Positions 17,546 through 26,015 are shown, counted from the first letter of the stretch. The stretch: DNA of 64,000 nt from Cellvibrio zantedeschiae (GCF_014652535.1 NZ_BMYZ01000002.1:186001-250000); one strand, 5' to 3'. The notes: a model not told the origin generated them from the letters alone. Made by a program: numbers and translations.

Positions 17546-17566
17546 GAGCGGCGCATGTCGCCGCTC
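17546..17566 (+). terminator. Hairpin terminator after the DUF3309 gene
   Basis: An 8-bp stem (GAGCGGCG and CGCCGCTC) with a 5-nt loop is followed by AATTTATTT. It starts 6 bp after the stop and would end the DUF4398-OmpA-DUF3309 operon. Confidence 0.75.
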
Positions 17567-17648
17567 AATTTATTTAATCTGGCGCAATTAATTAACTTGC
17601 GAACTTTTAATTGTTTTTTGCGAGGATAAGTAGGATAGGAGTCTATCT

Positions 17649-18068
17649 ATGAATACTGACATCCATAGCCATTCAGATCGAACGCATGAAGATGATTTGG
17701 ATTTATCATCCATTTATCCATCACCTGTCGAATTATCTTTAGGGCAAATCATTGCAAAAGCGCTATTAAAAAATATTCCACTTTTTTTAATTACCATCTG
17801 TTTAATATTTATGGTCGCCTGTACCTCAACACCAAAGCAGGAAAGCACAGGTGAATACATAGATGACACTGTTATTACTACTCGTGTTAAAGCGGCCATC
17901 GCCAGCGATGATCTTTTACGGGCAACTGAAGTAAATGTGGAAACCTATAAGGGTGTCGTGCAACTGAGCGGTTTTGTTAGTTCTGTGGAAGCACAATATC
18001 AAGCAGTAAAACTCGCCAAGGAAGTGAAGGGAGTTAAATCTGTCACTAACGACATGCACGTGAAATAA
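17649..18068 (+). CDS. BON-domain lipoprotein with an unusually long cytoplasmic N-terminus
   Basis: The 139-residue protein begins with about 36 polar residues (MNTDIHSHSDRTHEDDLDLS...), then a hydrophobic helix ending in the lipobox-like FMVAC near residue 58. The C-terminal BON domain (about 72-138) has DDTVITTRVKAAIASDDLLRATEVNVETYKGVVQLSGFV. OsmY-like BON proteins bind membranes or peptidoglycan and respond to osmotic stress. The long region before the signal is odd for a lipoprotein. Either the protein stays as a signal-anchored inner-membrane protein, or translation starts internally. TAGGAG precedes the annotated ATG, which supports the long form. Confidence 0.83.
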   Translation: MNTDIHSHSDRTHEDDLDLSSIYPSPVELSLGQIIAKALLKNIPLFLITICLIFMVACTSTPKQESTGEYIDDTVITTRVKAAIASDDLLRATEVNVETYKGVVQLSGFVSSVEAQYQAVKLAKEVKGVKSVTNDMHVK

Positions 18069-18105
18069 CGAACAGGATTTCATTGGAAATTGGAATCAAG
18101 CAAAC

Positions 18106-18128
18106 CCCTCATTGTTCGGCAGTGAGGG
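18106..18128 (+). terminator. Terminator after the BON-domain gene
   Basis: A 9-bp stem (CCCTCATTG and CAGTGAGGG, one G-T pair) closes a TTCGG loop and is followed by ATTTTGTCTT. It is placed to end the BON-domain transcript. Confidence 0.75.
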
Positions 18129-18263
18129 ATTTTGTCTTATTGCGCCAGTGTTTTTGCCAGGGATTTTTACTTATATAGCTTAGGCATGGTTAGTTAGCGC
18201 ACTGAATAAACGGGTGCGGCGCGTAAAATTCTATCCTAGTTAGAGTTTTAAGATCGCTATGTA

Positions 18264-18289
18264 CCTTGACAGTGCTAGTGCTATCAAGG
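18264..18289. promoter_or_regulatory. Imperfect 26-bp inverted repeat just before the double-OmpA gene
   Basis: The outer arms CCTTGA and TCAAGG are perfect, and 10 of 13 symmetric pairs match. The centre also contains the direct repeat AGTGCTAGTGCT. It ends 22 bp before the ATG, next to the AGGAGA ribosome site, so it may be an mRNA hairpin affecting translation or an operator. Confidence 0.45.
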
Positions 18290-18311
18290 AAGTAAACCTA
18301 AGGAGAAGACC

Positions 18312-19772
18312 ATGAGACTAAACCACACAAAGTTCACCATCTCTTTCGCTACCCTCAAACCTTATCTGTTAATGCTGTTATTTATACTCTGTATTTTAAA
18401 TGCAGGTATTGTCCGTGCAGATGAAAATCGCGGTTGGTACATAGGTGGTGCATTAGGAAAAACGAAATACGATTTGGATAATCGCAATATCGCAGAAGAA
18501 ATTGCCACTGATCAATTCACCGTTAATTCCATTGAAAGTGATACCAATGACAAGGGCTACAAATTATTTGCCGGTTATCAATTTAATTCCCATGTGAGTT
18601 TGGAGGGCGGCTATTTTGATTTAGGCAAAACCGATTTCACCGCGCTAGTAACACCCACAGGCTCTTTATATGGGCAAAGCGAATTCAAAGGGATTAATTT
18701 GGATTTAATCGGCAGAGTTCCGTTTACAGAAAAATTATCAGGTTTTGGTTTGATTGGTGTTACCTATGCAAAGCGTAATGACAGCTTCGCACCGAGTGAA
18801 GCAATTTTTGTAGCCAATCCAAACCGGGACGACAAAAACTTTAACCCTAAAATTGGCTTGGGTTTGGAATATGCATTCACACCTTCATGGGCTGCTCGCC
18901 TGGAGGTAGAGCGTTACCGTCTAAACGATGCAATTGACAAAAAAGGTTATGCGAATTTTTTAAGCCTTGGGTTGGTTTACAAATTCGGCCGTAAAGCTGC
19001 ACCTGTAGTTGCTCCCGCACCGGCTCCTGCTCCTGTAGTGAGACAACAGGAATATTGCACCACGTTGGATATTGAGTTTGAGATTGATAACGCCGCCATC
19101 CAACGGGCTGAAAAAGAAAAGCTGGCAGTGGTTGCAAACTTTTTGAACAAGTACCCTGCAACTACTGCGGTAATCGAAGGTCATACTGACGATGTTGGTG
19201 ATACCGACAGGAACTTGGGCCTATCACAACGCAGGGCTGAAAGCGTGGTTGATTATTTAGCAGCTAATTACAATATCGCTAGAAATCGTTTAACAGCAAC
19301 GGGCTACGGCGAAAGCCAACCCATTGCAGATAACGCAACTGAAGATGGCAAGCGTCATAATCGTCGCATTAAAGCAGTTATTTCCTGCGCTAATGATATT
19401 GCAGGTTTGCAACCGCTAACAGCGCGCGTGACCATGGCTTTAAAAATGGAATATGCGCGAAATAATGCAGATGTGGCCGAAGAATATTACGGCGAATTAA
19501 ATCGAGTTGGTAAATTCCTGAATGATAATCCTGATGTTACGGCAACCGTAGAAGGTCATACTGACAACACATCGCCTGCCACCGCCGTGAAAGTTTCGCA
19601 ATTGCGTGCGCAAAAAGTAGTGGATTATTTGGTTGAAAAGGCAGGTGTTGACCGCTCGCGCTTAACGGCGGAAGGCTTTGGTTTGTCTCGTCGTTATGCA
19701 TATAACTCTACCGAGACCGGGCGTCAGCAAAACCGTCGTGTAAGCATTATCATCAATTATCCCAATCCTTAA
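18312..19772 (+). CDS. OmpA-like outer-membrane protein with beta-barrel and two tandem OmpA C-terminal domains
   Basis: The 486-residue protein has a signal peptide (cleavage after VRA, about residue 36) and an 8-strand barrel (about 40-225), with GWYIGGALGKTKYD and LSLGLVYKFGR as first and last strands. A Pro/Ala hinge (APAPAPAPVV) leads into two OmpA-type peptidoglycan-binding domains. The first (about 248-360) has VIEGHTDDVGDTDRNLGLSQRRAE; the second (about 370-484) has ATVEGHTDNTSPATAVKVSQLRAQ. Typical OmpA/OprF carry one such domain, so the duplication is unusual. The second copy departs from the first around the NLGLSQRR site and may bind cell wall differently. A strong terminator follows. 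Confidence 0.92.
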   Translation: MRLNHTKFTISFATLKPYLLMLLFILCILNAGIVRADENRGWYIGGALGKTKYDLDNRNIAEEIATDQFTVNSIESDTNDKGYKLFAGYQFNSHVSLEGGYFDLGKTDFTALVTPTGSLYGQSEFKGINLDLIGRVPFTEKLSGFGLIGVTYAKRNDSFAPSEAIFVANPNRDDKNFNPKIGLGLEYAFTPSWAARLEVERYRLNDAIDKKGYANFLSLGLVYKFGRKAAPVVAPAPAPAPVVRQQEYCTTLDIEFEIDNAAIQRAEKEKLAVVANFLNKYPATTAVIEGHTDDVGDTDRNLGLSQRRAESVVDYLAANYNIARNRLTATGYGESQPIADNATEDGKRHNRRIKAVISCANDIAGLQPLTARVTMALKMEYARNNADVAEEYYGELNRVGKFLNDNPDVTATVEGHTDNTSPATAVKVSQLRAQKVVDYLVEKAGVDRSRLTAEGFGLSRRYAYNSTETGRQQNRRVSIIINYPNP

Positions 19773-19778
19773 ACAATT

Positions 19779-19811
19779 AACCCGTCACTTCCCAATACAA
19801 AGTGACGGGTT
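19779..19811 (+). terminator. Strong Rho-independent terminator after the double-OmpA gene
   Basis: Twelve-base arms (AACCCGTCACTT and AAGTGACGGGTT) flank a 9-nt loop, followed by AGTTTTT. It begins 6 bp after the stop codon. Confidence 0.9.
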
Positions 19812-19859
19812 AGTTTTTGCTGCGAGAAAATGCGGATATAGAAACGAGAGGAAACAAAA

Positions 19860-19952
19860 ATGACGGTATATAAAGTGTCTGGTATGGCTCTTGGCGTTTT
19901 TTGTTTACTGTTAATCAGTATTTATGTGTATGCATTGCTGCAGTTAACTTAA
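19860..19952 (+). CDS. 30-residue single-pass membrane peptide (putative)
   Basis: A tiny open frame encodes MTVYKVSGMALGVFCLLLIS and ten further residues ending in Thr; nearly all of it is one membrane helix. It has a good ribosome site (GAGAGGAAAC before the ATG) and fits between the terminator of the OmpA gene and the convergent fumC gene. Small single-helix proteins of this kind often modulate membrane complexes. I know no family for it, and coding is inferred only from the ribosome site and the clean hydrophobic helix. Confidence 0.45.
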   Translation: MTVYKVSGMALGVFCLLLISIYVYALLQLT

Positions 19953-19956
19953 GCGT

Positions 19957-21327
19957 TTATTCACCCGTTAAAGATTTGGGGTTTAGTAAACGTTCAAGTT
20001 CAGCTCGGTCAATATCCGTTTCTGCTTGAGCAACATCAATAATAGCTCTTCCTTCCTTGTAAGCTTTTTTAGCAATAGCAGCAGCTTTTTCATAGCCAAT
20101 AACAGAATTTAATGCCGTAATTAAAATTGGATTGCGCGCTAAGGCATTCTCGATATTTTTATGGTTGACGGTGAAATTTGCAATTGCTTTCTCCGCTAAT
20201 TGATTGCACGCATTGCTGAGCAAATCAATGGATTGCAAAAGATTGTAGGCAATTAGCGGAAGCATTACATTTAATTGAAAGTTTCCCGATTGTCCTGCAA
20301 GGCTAATGCTTGCGTCATTACCAATAACCTGCGCGCATACCATGCATACGGCTTCCGGGATCACCGGATTTACTTTGCCTGGCATTATGGATGAACCCGG
20401 TTGCAAGGCGTGTAAATTTATTTCCGCAAGGCCAGCCAAGGGCCCTGAATTCATCCAGCGCAAATCATTGGCAATTTTCATTAAGCTTACAGCGAGAGTT
20501 TTCAGCTGGCCGGAAACTGCTACCGCAGTATCTTGTGCGCTCATCAATGCAAAAAAATTATTCGCCGGCGTAAAAGGCAACCCTGTGTTTTCACTCAAAT
20601 GTTGTGCAAAAGCCTGAGCAAATTGTGGATGGGCATTAATACCTGTTCCCACTGCAGTTCCGCCTTGGGCGAGCTGTAATAACTGCGGAAATATGCTTTG
20701 TAAACGCACATAATTGCTTTCGATCTGGCTTGCCCAACCGCTAATTTCCTGGCCGAAGGTGAGGGGCATTGCATCCATTAAATGGGTGCGGCCAGTTTTC
20801 ACAACATCTTGTAATTGTTCAGCTTTGCCCAATAAATGCGTGTGCAAGTTTTCCAATGCGGGTAAAAGCTTTTGCTCAAATGCTATAGCCGCGCTTATAT
20901 GAATTGCGCTGGGAATTGTGTCGTTACTGCTCTGGCCCATATTTACATGATCGTTTGCATGTACTTTTTCCCCTGTTGCCTTGTGCGCTATATGGGCAAT
21001 CACCTCGTTAACATTCATGTTAGTGCTGGTGCCAGAACCTGTTTGGAAAACATCTATGGGAAATTGATCTGCATGTTCGCCAGCAATAATCGCTTCACTT
21101 ACGTTGATAATTCCGCGGGCAATTTCTGCGTTTAATAATCCCAATTGCTGGTTGGTTTGCGCAGCAGCTTTTTTAATGTGTGCAACGGCATAAATAAAAT
21201 GTAACGGCAAACGCAAATCGCTCAATGAAAAATTATCTATAGCGCGTTGGGTTTGCGCACCGTAGAACGCAGAGGAGGGTACTTGTACTTCACCCATGGT
21301 GTCGTGCTCGGTTCGGAATTGAGTCAT
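19957..21327 (-). CDS. fumC: Class II fumarate hydratase
   Basis: The 456-residue protein reversibly hydrates fumarate to malate in the TCA cycle. It carries the superfamily signature GSSIMPGKVNP (residues about 312-322) with the catalytic-loop serine. Other conserved regions are FQTGSGTSTNMNVNEV near 95, MGQSSNDTIPSA near 127 and TGRTHLMDAMPLTFGQE near 180. Its length is typical for the iron-independent, homotetrameric class II enzyme, often used under iron limitation or oxidative stress. The start is the ATG at 21327. It is monocistronic and convergent with the tiny membrane-peptide gene. Confidence 0.97.
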   Translation of the reverse strand: MTQFRTEHDTMGEVQVPSSAFYGAQTQRAIDNFSLSDLRLPLHFIYAVAHIKKAAAQTNQQLGLLNAEIARGIINVSEAIIAGEHADQFPIDVFQTGSGTSTNMNVNEVIAHIAHKATGEKVHANDHVNMGQSSNDTIPSAIHISAAIAFEQKLLPALENLHTHLLGKAEQLQDVVKTGRTHLMDAMPLTFGQEISGWASQIESNYVRLQSIFPQLLQLAQGGTAVGTGINAHPQFAQAFAQHLSENTGLPFTPANNFFALMSAQDTAVAVSGQLKTLAVSLMKIANDLRWMNSGPLAGLAEINLHALQPGSSIMPGKVNPVIPEAVCMVCAQVIGNDASISLAGQSGNFQLNVMLPLIAYNLLQSIDLLSNACNQLAEKAIANFTVNHKNIENALARNPILITALNSVIGYEKAAAIAKKAYKEGRAIIDVAQAETDIDRAELERLLNPKSLTGE

Positions 21328-21546
21328 AAGTCACCTCGGTTGCCGTACTTTTTGGGATTTAGGCCCATTTGGTAAATGGTATTTTAAGCTAATACATAAT
21401 TAATATTGGGACGAGTTTTAACACAGGAAGTTCATTTCCACGCTTGTGTAGCCGTATCAAATAAACCCAACTGAGTCCTATCTTTCTATTGAATTAGGTA
21501 GTAGTCTTTTATTGCTGTACTCAATTTCTTACCTAGGAGAAATATC

Positions 21547-21663
21547 ATGAGCAAGGCCCAAGATAGCAAAAAAGAAGGCAAAAAGCCTGCCGCTAGAACG
21601 GCAAAAGAAAAGCACGATTTGAAAAAGGCAAAAAAAGCAGAGAATGCCCGTAAAGAGTTTTAA
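21547..21663 (+). CDS. Small lysine-rich basic protein
   Basis: This 38-residue, highly basic product starts MSKAQDSKKEGKKPAARTAK and ends KKAENARKEF, with many Lys/Ala heptads. AGGAG lies 7 nt before the ATG and a good terminator follows the stop, so it looks like an independent small gene. It may be a nucleic-acid- or ribosome-associated stress peptide, but that is only a guess from charge. Confidence 0.65.
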   Translation: MSKAQDSKKEGKKPAARTAKEKHDLKKAKKAENARKEF

Positions 21664-21692
21664 CTAAGCCGGTGCTGTAAGCCGTAAAGAAG

Positions 21693-21720
21693 AAGCCTCG
21701 ATGTGAAAACATTGGGGCTT
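21693..21720 (+). terminator. Terminator after the lysine-rich small gene
   Basis: Twelve-base arms (AAGCCTCGATGT and ACATTGGGGCTT, two non-Watson-Crick positions) close a GAAA loop and are followed by TTTTG. Confidence 0.85.
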
Positions 21721-21818
21721 TTTGTTTTGGGGTAGGTCCGCTACATCTCCAGAGTGAAGGTTTATGTAGCGAACAAGGTGGCGCGATAATTATTTTTACA
21801 CTTCAATTATGCGACCCA

Positions 21819-21965
21819 TTAATCCTGGGTTTGCTGTTCTTCTAAAGCAATTTTTTCACGGTCAGCTTTTGAAATGTACTTGGGTTTATTAATGATGCGT
21901 AATTTATCGTTACGTTTTTTCAGCTTTTTATTGTAGGCGTCGTTCATTTTTTTCTTACGGTTCAT
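21819..21965 (-). CDS. DUF2986 family small protein
   Basis: The 48-residue basic protein starts MNRKKKMNDAYNKKLKKRND and contains NKPKYISKADREKIALEEQQ. The MNRKKK start and KPKYISKADREK block are what I know as DUF2986 in gammaproteobacteria. Its function is unknown; the charge suggests RNA or ribosome association. GAAGAAA precedes the ATG. It lies downstream of tRNA-Leu on the same strand but is separated from it by two terminator-like hairpins. Confidence 0.8.
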   Translation of the reverse strand: MNRKKKMNDAYNKKLKKRNDKLRIINKPKYISKADREKIALEEQQTQD

Positions 21966-22023
21966 GGCATTTCTTCACATGGATGTAGCGCAAATAGGAT
22001 AGTGGCGTCGCAAGCACAAAAAA

Positions 22024-22075
22024 GCCCCGATGCTTTCGCATCGGGGCTTTTTATTAAGCTCCTCGCAAGGAGCTT
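22024..22075 (-). terminator. Two tandem hairpins downstream of tRNA-Leu
   Basis: Nearest the tRNA, AAGCTCCT and AGGAGCTT form an 8-bp stem (22056-22075). Beyond it, GCCCCGATGC and GCATCGGGGC form a perfect 10-bp stem with a 4-nt loop (22024-22047). The second has T runs on both strands and acts as a strong, potentially bidirectional terminator. Confidence 0.9.
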
Positions 22076-22083
22076 TGATTGTT

Positions 22084-22168
22084 TGGTGCCCAGAGCCGGA
22101 CTCGAACCGGCACAGCTTGCGCCACCAACACCTGAAGCTGGCGTGTCTACCAATTTCACCACCTGGGC
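22084..22168 (-). tRNA. tRNA-Leu (anticodon CAG)
   Basis: Read on the minus strand, an 85-nt cloverleaf starts GCCCAGGTGGTGAAATTGG and ends TCTGGGC-A-CCA, with CCA encoded. The acceptor stem pairs GCCCAGG with TCTGGGC (one G-T). The T arm has GGTTCGAGTCC. The variable arm (GTGGCGCAAGCTGT region) is long, as required for a class II tRNA such as leucine. The anticodon loop TTCAGGT gives CAG, reading CUG codons. A tRNA-Leu beside rnr matches the Pseudomonas arrangement. Confidence 0.95.
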
Positions 22169-22193
22169 AACTCGGCATAGGCCAAGGCCGCGA

Positions 22194-22222
22194 ACTATAA
22201 ATAGCGGCCTAAAGCTTGTCAA
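22194..22222 (-). promoter_or_regulatory. Sigma-70 promoter of tRNA-Leu
   Basis: On the minus strand a perfect TTGACA (-35) is followed after 17 bp by TATAGT (-10). The -10 lies 25 bp before the tRNA 5' end. This is a near-consensus strong promoter, as expected for a tRNA gene. Confidence 0.85.
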
Positions 22223-22350
22223 CGCGCAAACTCAACTATTTGTAGGTTTGTCATAATGTCTGCCTTATAATTGATCGAAAGTGAGTTTCACTTGTCAGAT
22301 ACAACAAAGGCAGCCAATTGGCTGCTGTATTCCATTACAGGATATATCCT

Positions 22351-25158
22351 TTGACCAAACGTAAAACCCCGCATCAGGACGCTTTTGCTGCTCGCGAAGC
22401 CGAAAAATACGAAAATCCCATTCCCAGCCGCGAGTATATTTTGGACCTGCTTGATAGCGCCGCCGAGCCTATCACTCACCCGCAAATGTGCGAAATTCTC
22501 AATCTTACTGATGAAGACCAGGTAGAAGCTTTGCGCCGTCGTCTAATCGCCATGGCGCGCGATGGCCAGCTCATCAGCAACCGCAAAGACGCTTACCTTC
22601 GCCTCGATAAAATTGACGTCATTCGCGGCCGTGTGCAGGGCCATAAAGATGGTTACGGATTTGTTATTCCGGCTAATGGTGGTGAAGATATTTATTTGCA
22701 CAATCGTCAAATGCGCCGTGTGTTCGATGGCGACGAAGTTTTGGTGCGCATGTCTGGTGAGCAATATCGCGGTAAGGAAGAAGGCGCAATTGTCGAAGTT
22801 CTTTCACGCAACACCACGCAGTTAGCCGGACGTTTTTTTAACGAGGATGGCGTGCAATTTGTGCGCCCGGAAAATGCGCGTATCACGCAAGATATTATGA
22901 TTCCATTTGGCGCTTACGGTGGAGCTGCCCACGGCCAAATTGTGGTTGCAGAAATTACACAGCAGCCGGATAAAAACCGTTTGCCTATGGGACGTGTTAT
23001 CCAGGTGCTTGGCGATCATATGGCGCCAGGAATGGAAATTGAATTGGCAATTCAGGCGCACGGTATTCCCCATGTGTGGCCGCAAGATGTTGTTGCGGAG
23101 GCTGCTGTTTTACCCGCAGAAGTTGCGGAGGCCGATAAATTAAATCGCATTGATGTTCGTCATTTGCCTTTTGTAACTATCGATGGTGAAGACGCGCGCG
23201 ATTTTGACGATGCGGTTCTGTGTGAGCGTCGTCGTGGAGGTTGGCGTTTATATGTTGCGATTGCAGATGTATCGCACTATGTGAAAGTGAATAACGCGCT
23301 GGATATGGAAGCGCGTAGTCGCGGCAACTCTGTGTATTTCCCTGATTATGTTGTGCCCATGCTGCCGGAAGCTTTATCAAACGGTTTATGTTCGTTGAAC
23401 CCGCATGTAGATCGTTTGTGTATGGTCTGCGAAATGACCATTACCGACGCAGGCAAAATTACCGGCTACGAATTTTACGAAGGTGTAATGCATTCGCATG
23501 CGCGTTTAACTTACACCAAAGTTGGAAAAATTCTCACCGAGTCGGATGATGAAGCTGCAGCTTTGCGCGAAGAATACAAGCATGTTTTGCCGCAGTTGGA
23601 ATTGTTGCACAACCTGTACAAATGCTTGCGTGTTGCGCGCGACGAACGCGGTGCAATTGATTTTGATACGGTTGAAACGCGAATTCAATTTAACGAAGAT
23701 CGAAAAATTGAACGTATAGTTCCGGTTAAACGCAACGATGCACATAAACTCATTGAAGAATGTATGTTGTGTGCCAACGTATGTTCAGCAAAATTTTTAG
23801 AGAAACACAATTTTGTTGGTTTGTATCGCGTTCATGAAGGGCCAACTGAGCAAAAGCTTACTAATCTGCGTGAATTCCTCTCGGAACTTGGTTTAGGTTT
23901 AGCTGGCGGTGCAGAGCCAACCTCAGGCGATTACCAGCAACTCATGCAACAAATCCAGGGTCGTAGCGATTCCAATATGATTCAAACCGTTATGCTGCGC
24001 AGTTTGCGTCAGGCGATGTATCAGGTTGAAAATCGCGGTCACTTTGGTTTGGGTTACGATGCCTATACGCACTTCACATCCCCGATTCGTCGCTATCCGG
24101 ATTTGCTCGTACATCGTGCTATTCGCTCAGTGGTCCGCAGTGAATTACCGACGACACATGTGCGTCGTGCTGAGGGTGCAAAACCAATTCCTATTCGTCA
24201 AATATATCCTTATGACGCTAATGATATGGTGGTTTTTGGTGAGCAATGTTCACTTACTGAACGTCGTGCAGATGAAGCTACCCGCGACGTAGTCAGTTGG
24301 CTTAAATGCGAATATTTGCGCGATCAAGTTGGCGCTGTGTTTGCTGGTCACGTAAGTGCAGTTACCGGTTTTGGTTTATTTGTTGAATTAAAAGATTTGT
24401 ATGTGGATGGCTTGGTGCACATCACAGCATTGCCCCACGACTACTATCGTTTTGAAGCGGCACAACATCGTTTGGTGGGTGATCGTACTCGTCGTGTATT
24501 CGGTTTGGGCGATGAGCTTGTAGTGCGTGTTGTTCGTGTGGATTTGGAAAACCGTAAAATCGATTTTGAATTGGAATCAGATAATGCGATTCGCCGCCCC
24601 AAAAAATCTATAGTTCCGATTGTTGTAAAAAAAGCTGAAAAGAAAAAGGCGCGTACGACTGAAAGCACAAAAGCTGCCAGTGGTAAATCATCCGGTAAAA
24701 AATCAGCAGCTTCAGCCCAATCATCAAAAGCTGGCAAAACTGCCAAGGCGAATAAAAAGTCTGCTGGAAAAAGCCCTTCAACTAAAACGCCGTCTGGCAA
24801 ATCATTAGTCACAAAAAAAGCAGCGACAAAAAAGCCGACAGCAAAAACACCTGCACAAACCAAAGCTGAAAAAATTTCAGCAGCAAAGAAATCTGCTGAG
24901 TTAATTGCTCCGGTTGCAAAATCAGCTGCGGCAAAAAAGGTTGAAAGCAAGTCGGCAGGTGGCGAAACAGTGGCTGCAAAGTCGTTAACGACGAAAGCAA
25001 AAAAATCCAGCGAGGCTACTAATGGCGAGCAAACTCAAAAAACTTCGCGCAAGAAGGCGGCATCAACAGTCCAGCAACCTGCGTCCTCAAAAGCTTCGTC
25101 ATTCGTTGCTAAGACGAAAGCTATTGTTAAAAAAGCGCTGGGTAAATCTGACGACTAG
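22351..25158 (+). CDS. rnr: Ribonuclease R
   Basis: This 3'-5' exoribonuclease degrades structured RNA, including rRNA and mRNA. Order of parts: N-terminal winged-helix region (REYILDLLDSAAEPITHPQM), cold-shock domains (DVIRGRVQGHKDGYGFVIP), RNB catalytic domain with DGEDARDFDDAV (metal-binding Asp cluster, near residue 270), and an S1 domain (FAGHVSAVTGFGLFVELKDLYVDG; about 660-740). The last 180 or so residues are a long Lys/Ala/Ser-rich tail (KKAEKKKARTTEST, GKSSGKKSAAS), longer than in E. coli and likely involved in RNA or ribosome binding. I prefer the TTG at 22351 (MTKRKTPHQ...), which has AGGA 8-9 nt upstream, to the TTG at 22318. The gene is followed by rlmB. Confidence 0.96.
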   Translation: MTKRKTPHQDAFAAREAEKYENPIPSREYILDLLDSAAEPITHPQMCEILNLTDEDQVEALRRRLIAMARDGQLISNRKDAYLRLDKIDVIRGRVQGHKDGYGFVIPANGGEDIYLHNRQMRRVFDGDEVLVRMSGEQYRGKEEGAIVEVLSRNTTQLAGRFFNEDGVQFVRPENARITQDIMIPFGAYGGAAHGQIVVAEITQQPDKNRLPMGRVIQVLGDHMAPGMEIELAIQAHGIPHVWPQDVVAEAAVLPAEVAEADKLNRIDVRHLPFVTIDGEDARDFDDAVLCERRRGGWRLYVAIADVSHYVKVNNALDMEARSRGNSVYFPDYVVPMLPEALSNGLCSLNPHVDRLCMVCEMTITDAGKITGYEFYEGVMHSHARLTYTKVGKILTESDDEAAALREEYKHVLPQLELLHNLYKCLRVARDERGAIDFDTVETRIQFNEDRKIERIVPVKRNDAHKLIEECMLCANVCSAKFLEKHNFVGLYRVHEGPTEQKLTNLREFLSELGLGLAGGAEPTSGDYQQLMQQIQGRSDSNMIQTVMLRSLRQAMYQVENRGHFGLGYDAYTHFTSPIRRYPDLLVHRAIRSVVRSELPTTHVRRAEGAKPIPIRQIYPYDANDMVVFGEQCSLTERRADEATRDVVSWLKCEYLRDQVGAVFAGHVSAVTGFGLFVELKDLYVDGLVHITALPHDYYRFEAAQHRLVGDRTRRVFGLGDELVVRVVRVDLENRKIDFELESDNAIRRPKKSIVPIVVKKAEKKKARTTESTKAASGKSSGKKSAASAQSSKAGKTAKANKKSAGKSPSTKTPSGKSLVTKKAATKKPTAKTPAQTKAEKISAAKKSAELIAPVAKSAAAKKVESKSAGGETVAAKSLTTKAKKSSEATNGEQTQKTSRKKAASTVQQPASSKASSFVAKTKAIVKKALGKSDD

Positions 25159-25244
25159 ACTCAGTCGCTGGCTTAAGCTGGATACTGACATTAAAACCCA
25201 AGATGATTTGTTTGACCGTTAAAAAACTATTTGGATAACAGCAT

Positions 25245-25985
25245 TTGAAAAACGAACATATTTTTGGCCTGCATTCTGTGCAAGCCTTATTAAAAAGTGC
25301 ACCCCAGCGGGTACTTGAAGTATTTATGGTACAAGGTCGTAACGACCAACGCCTGACAAAAATTTTAAATCTTGCACAAAGCAACGATATCAGCTGCAAA
25401 ATTGTTGAGCGTAAAAAACTGGATGAATTAGTAGGCGATGAAAATCATCAGGGCGTGGTAGCTATATGCACGCCCGGTGAAGTCCATGATGAAAAATTCC
25501 TGTTCGAACTTATCGATAATTTAAACGAGCCCGCGTTTGTATTGATTTTAGATGGCGTGACAGATCCGCATAATCTCGGTGCTTGTATGCGTACTGCTGA
25601 AGCAGCAGGTGTGCATGTAGTTGTTGTCCCCAAAGACAAATCGGTAGGTTTAACACCCGTTGCACGTAAAGTCGCTTGCGGTGCTGCAGAGGTATTGCCG
25701 CTCGTGCCCGTTACCAATCTTGCGCGTACATTAAAAAAATTGCAGGAAAAAGGTATCTGGTTATTTGGCGCCGCCGGTGAAGCAGATGGCTCGGTTTACC
25801 AGGCAAATTTAACCGGCAACATAGGCGTACTCATGGGGGCAGAAGGCGATGGCTTGCGTCGTTTAACGCAAGAAACCTGTGATCACCTGATTAATATTCC
25901 TATGGCGGGAACCGTAAGTAGCTTGAACGTTTCTGTTGCTACAGGTGTGGTGCTGTTTGAGGCTGTACGTCAACGCAGCAAGTAA
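25245..25985 (+). CDS. rlmB: 23S rRNA (guanosine-2'-O-)-methyltransferase RlmB
   Basis: The 246-residue SPOUT methyltransferase modifies G2251 in the ribosomal P-loop. The N-terminal substrate-binding domain (about 1-75; IFGLHSVQALLK) precedes the catalytic SpoU/TrmH knot. The knot carries LDGVTDPHNLGACMRTAEAAG (motif 1 with the key Asn/Arg, about 105-125), MGAEGDGLRR (motif 2) and IPMAGTVSSLNVSVATGVVLFE (motif 3). The start is TTG with GGATAA upstream. It lies 86 bp after rnr, in the conserved order of gammaproteobacteria, but rpsF is not next to it here. A strong terminator follows. Confidence 0.95.
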   Translation: MKNEHIFGLHSVQALLKSAPQRVLEVFMVQGRNDQRLTKILNLAQSNDISCKIVERKKLDELVGDENHQGVVAICTPGEVHDEKFLFELIDNLNEPAFVLILDGVTDPHNLGACMRTAEAAGVHVVVVPKDKSVGLTPVARKVACGAAEVLPLVPVTNLARTLKKLQEKGIWLFGAAGEADGSVYQANLTGNIGVLMGAEGDGLRRLTQETCDHLINIPMAGTVSSLNVSVATGVVLFEAVRQRSK

Positions 25986-26015
25986 AGTGAGTATGCAAAA
26001 ACTAACGAGTAACCT

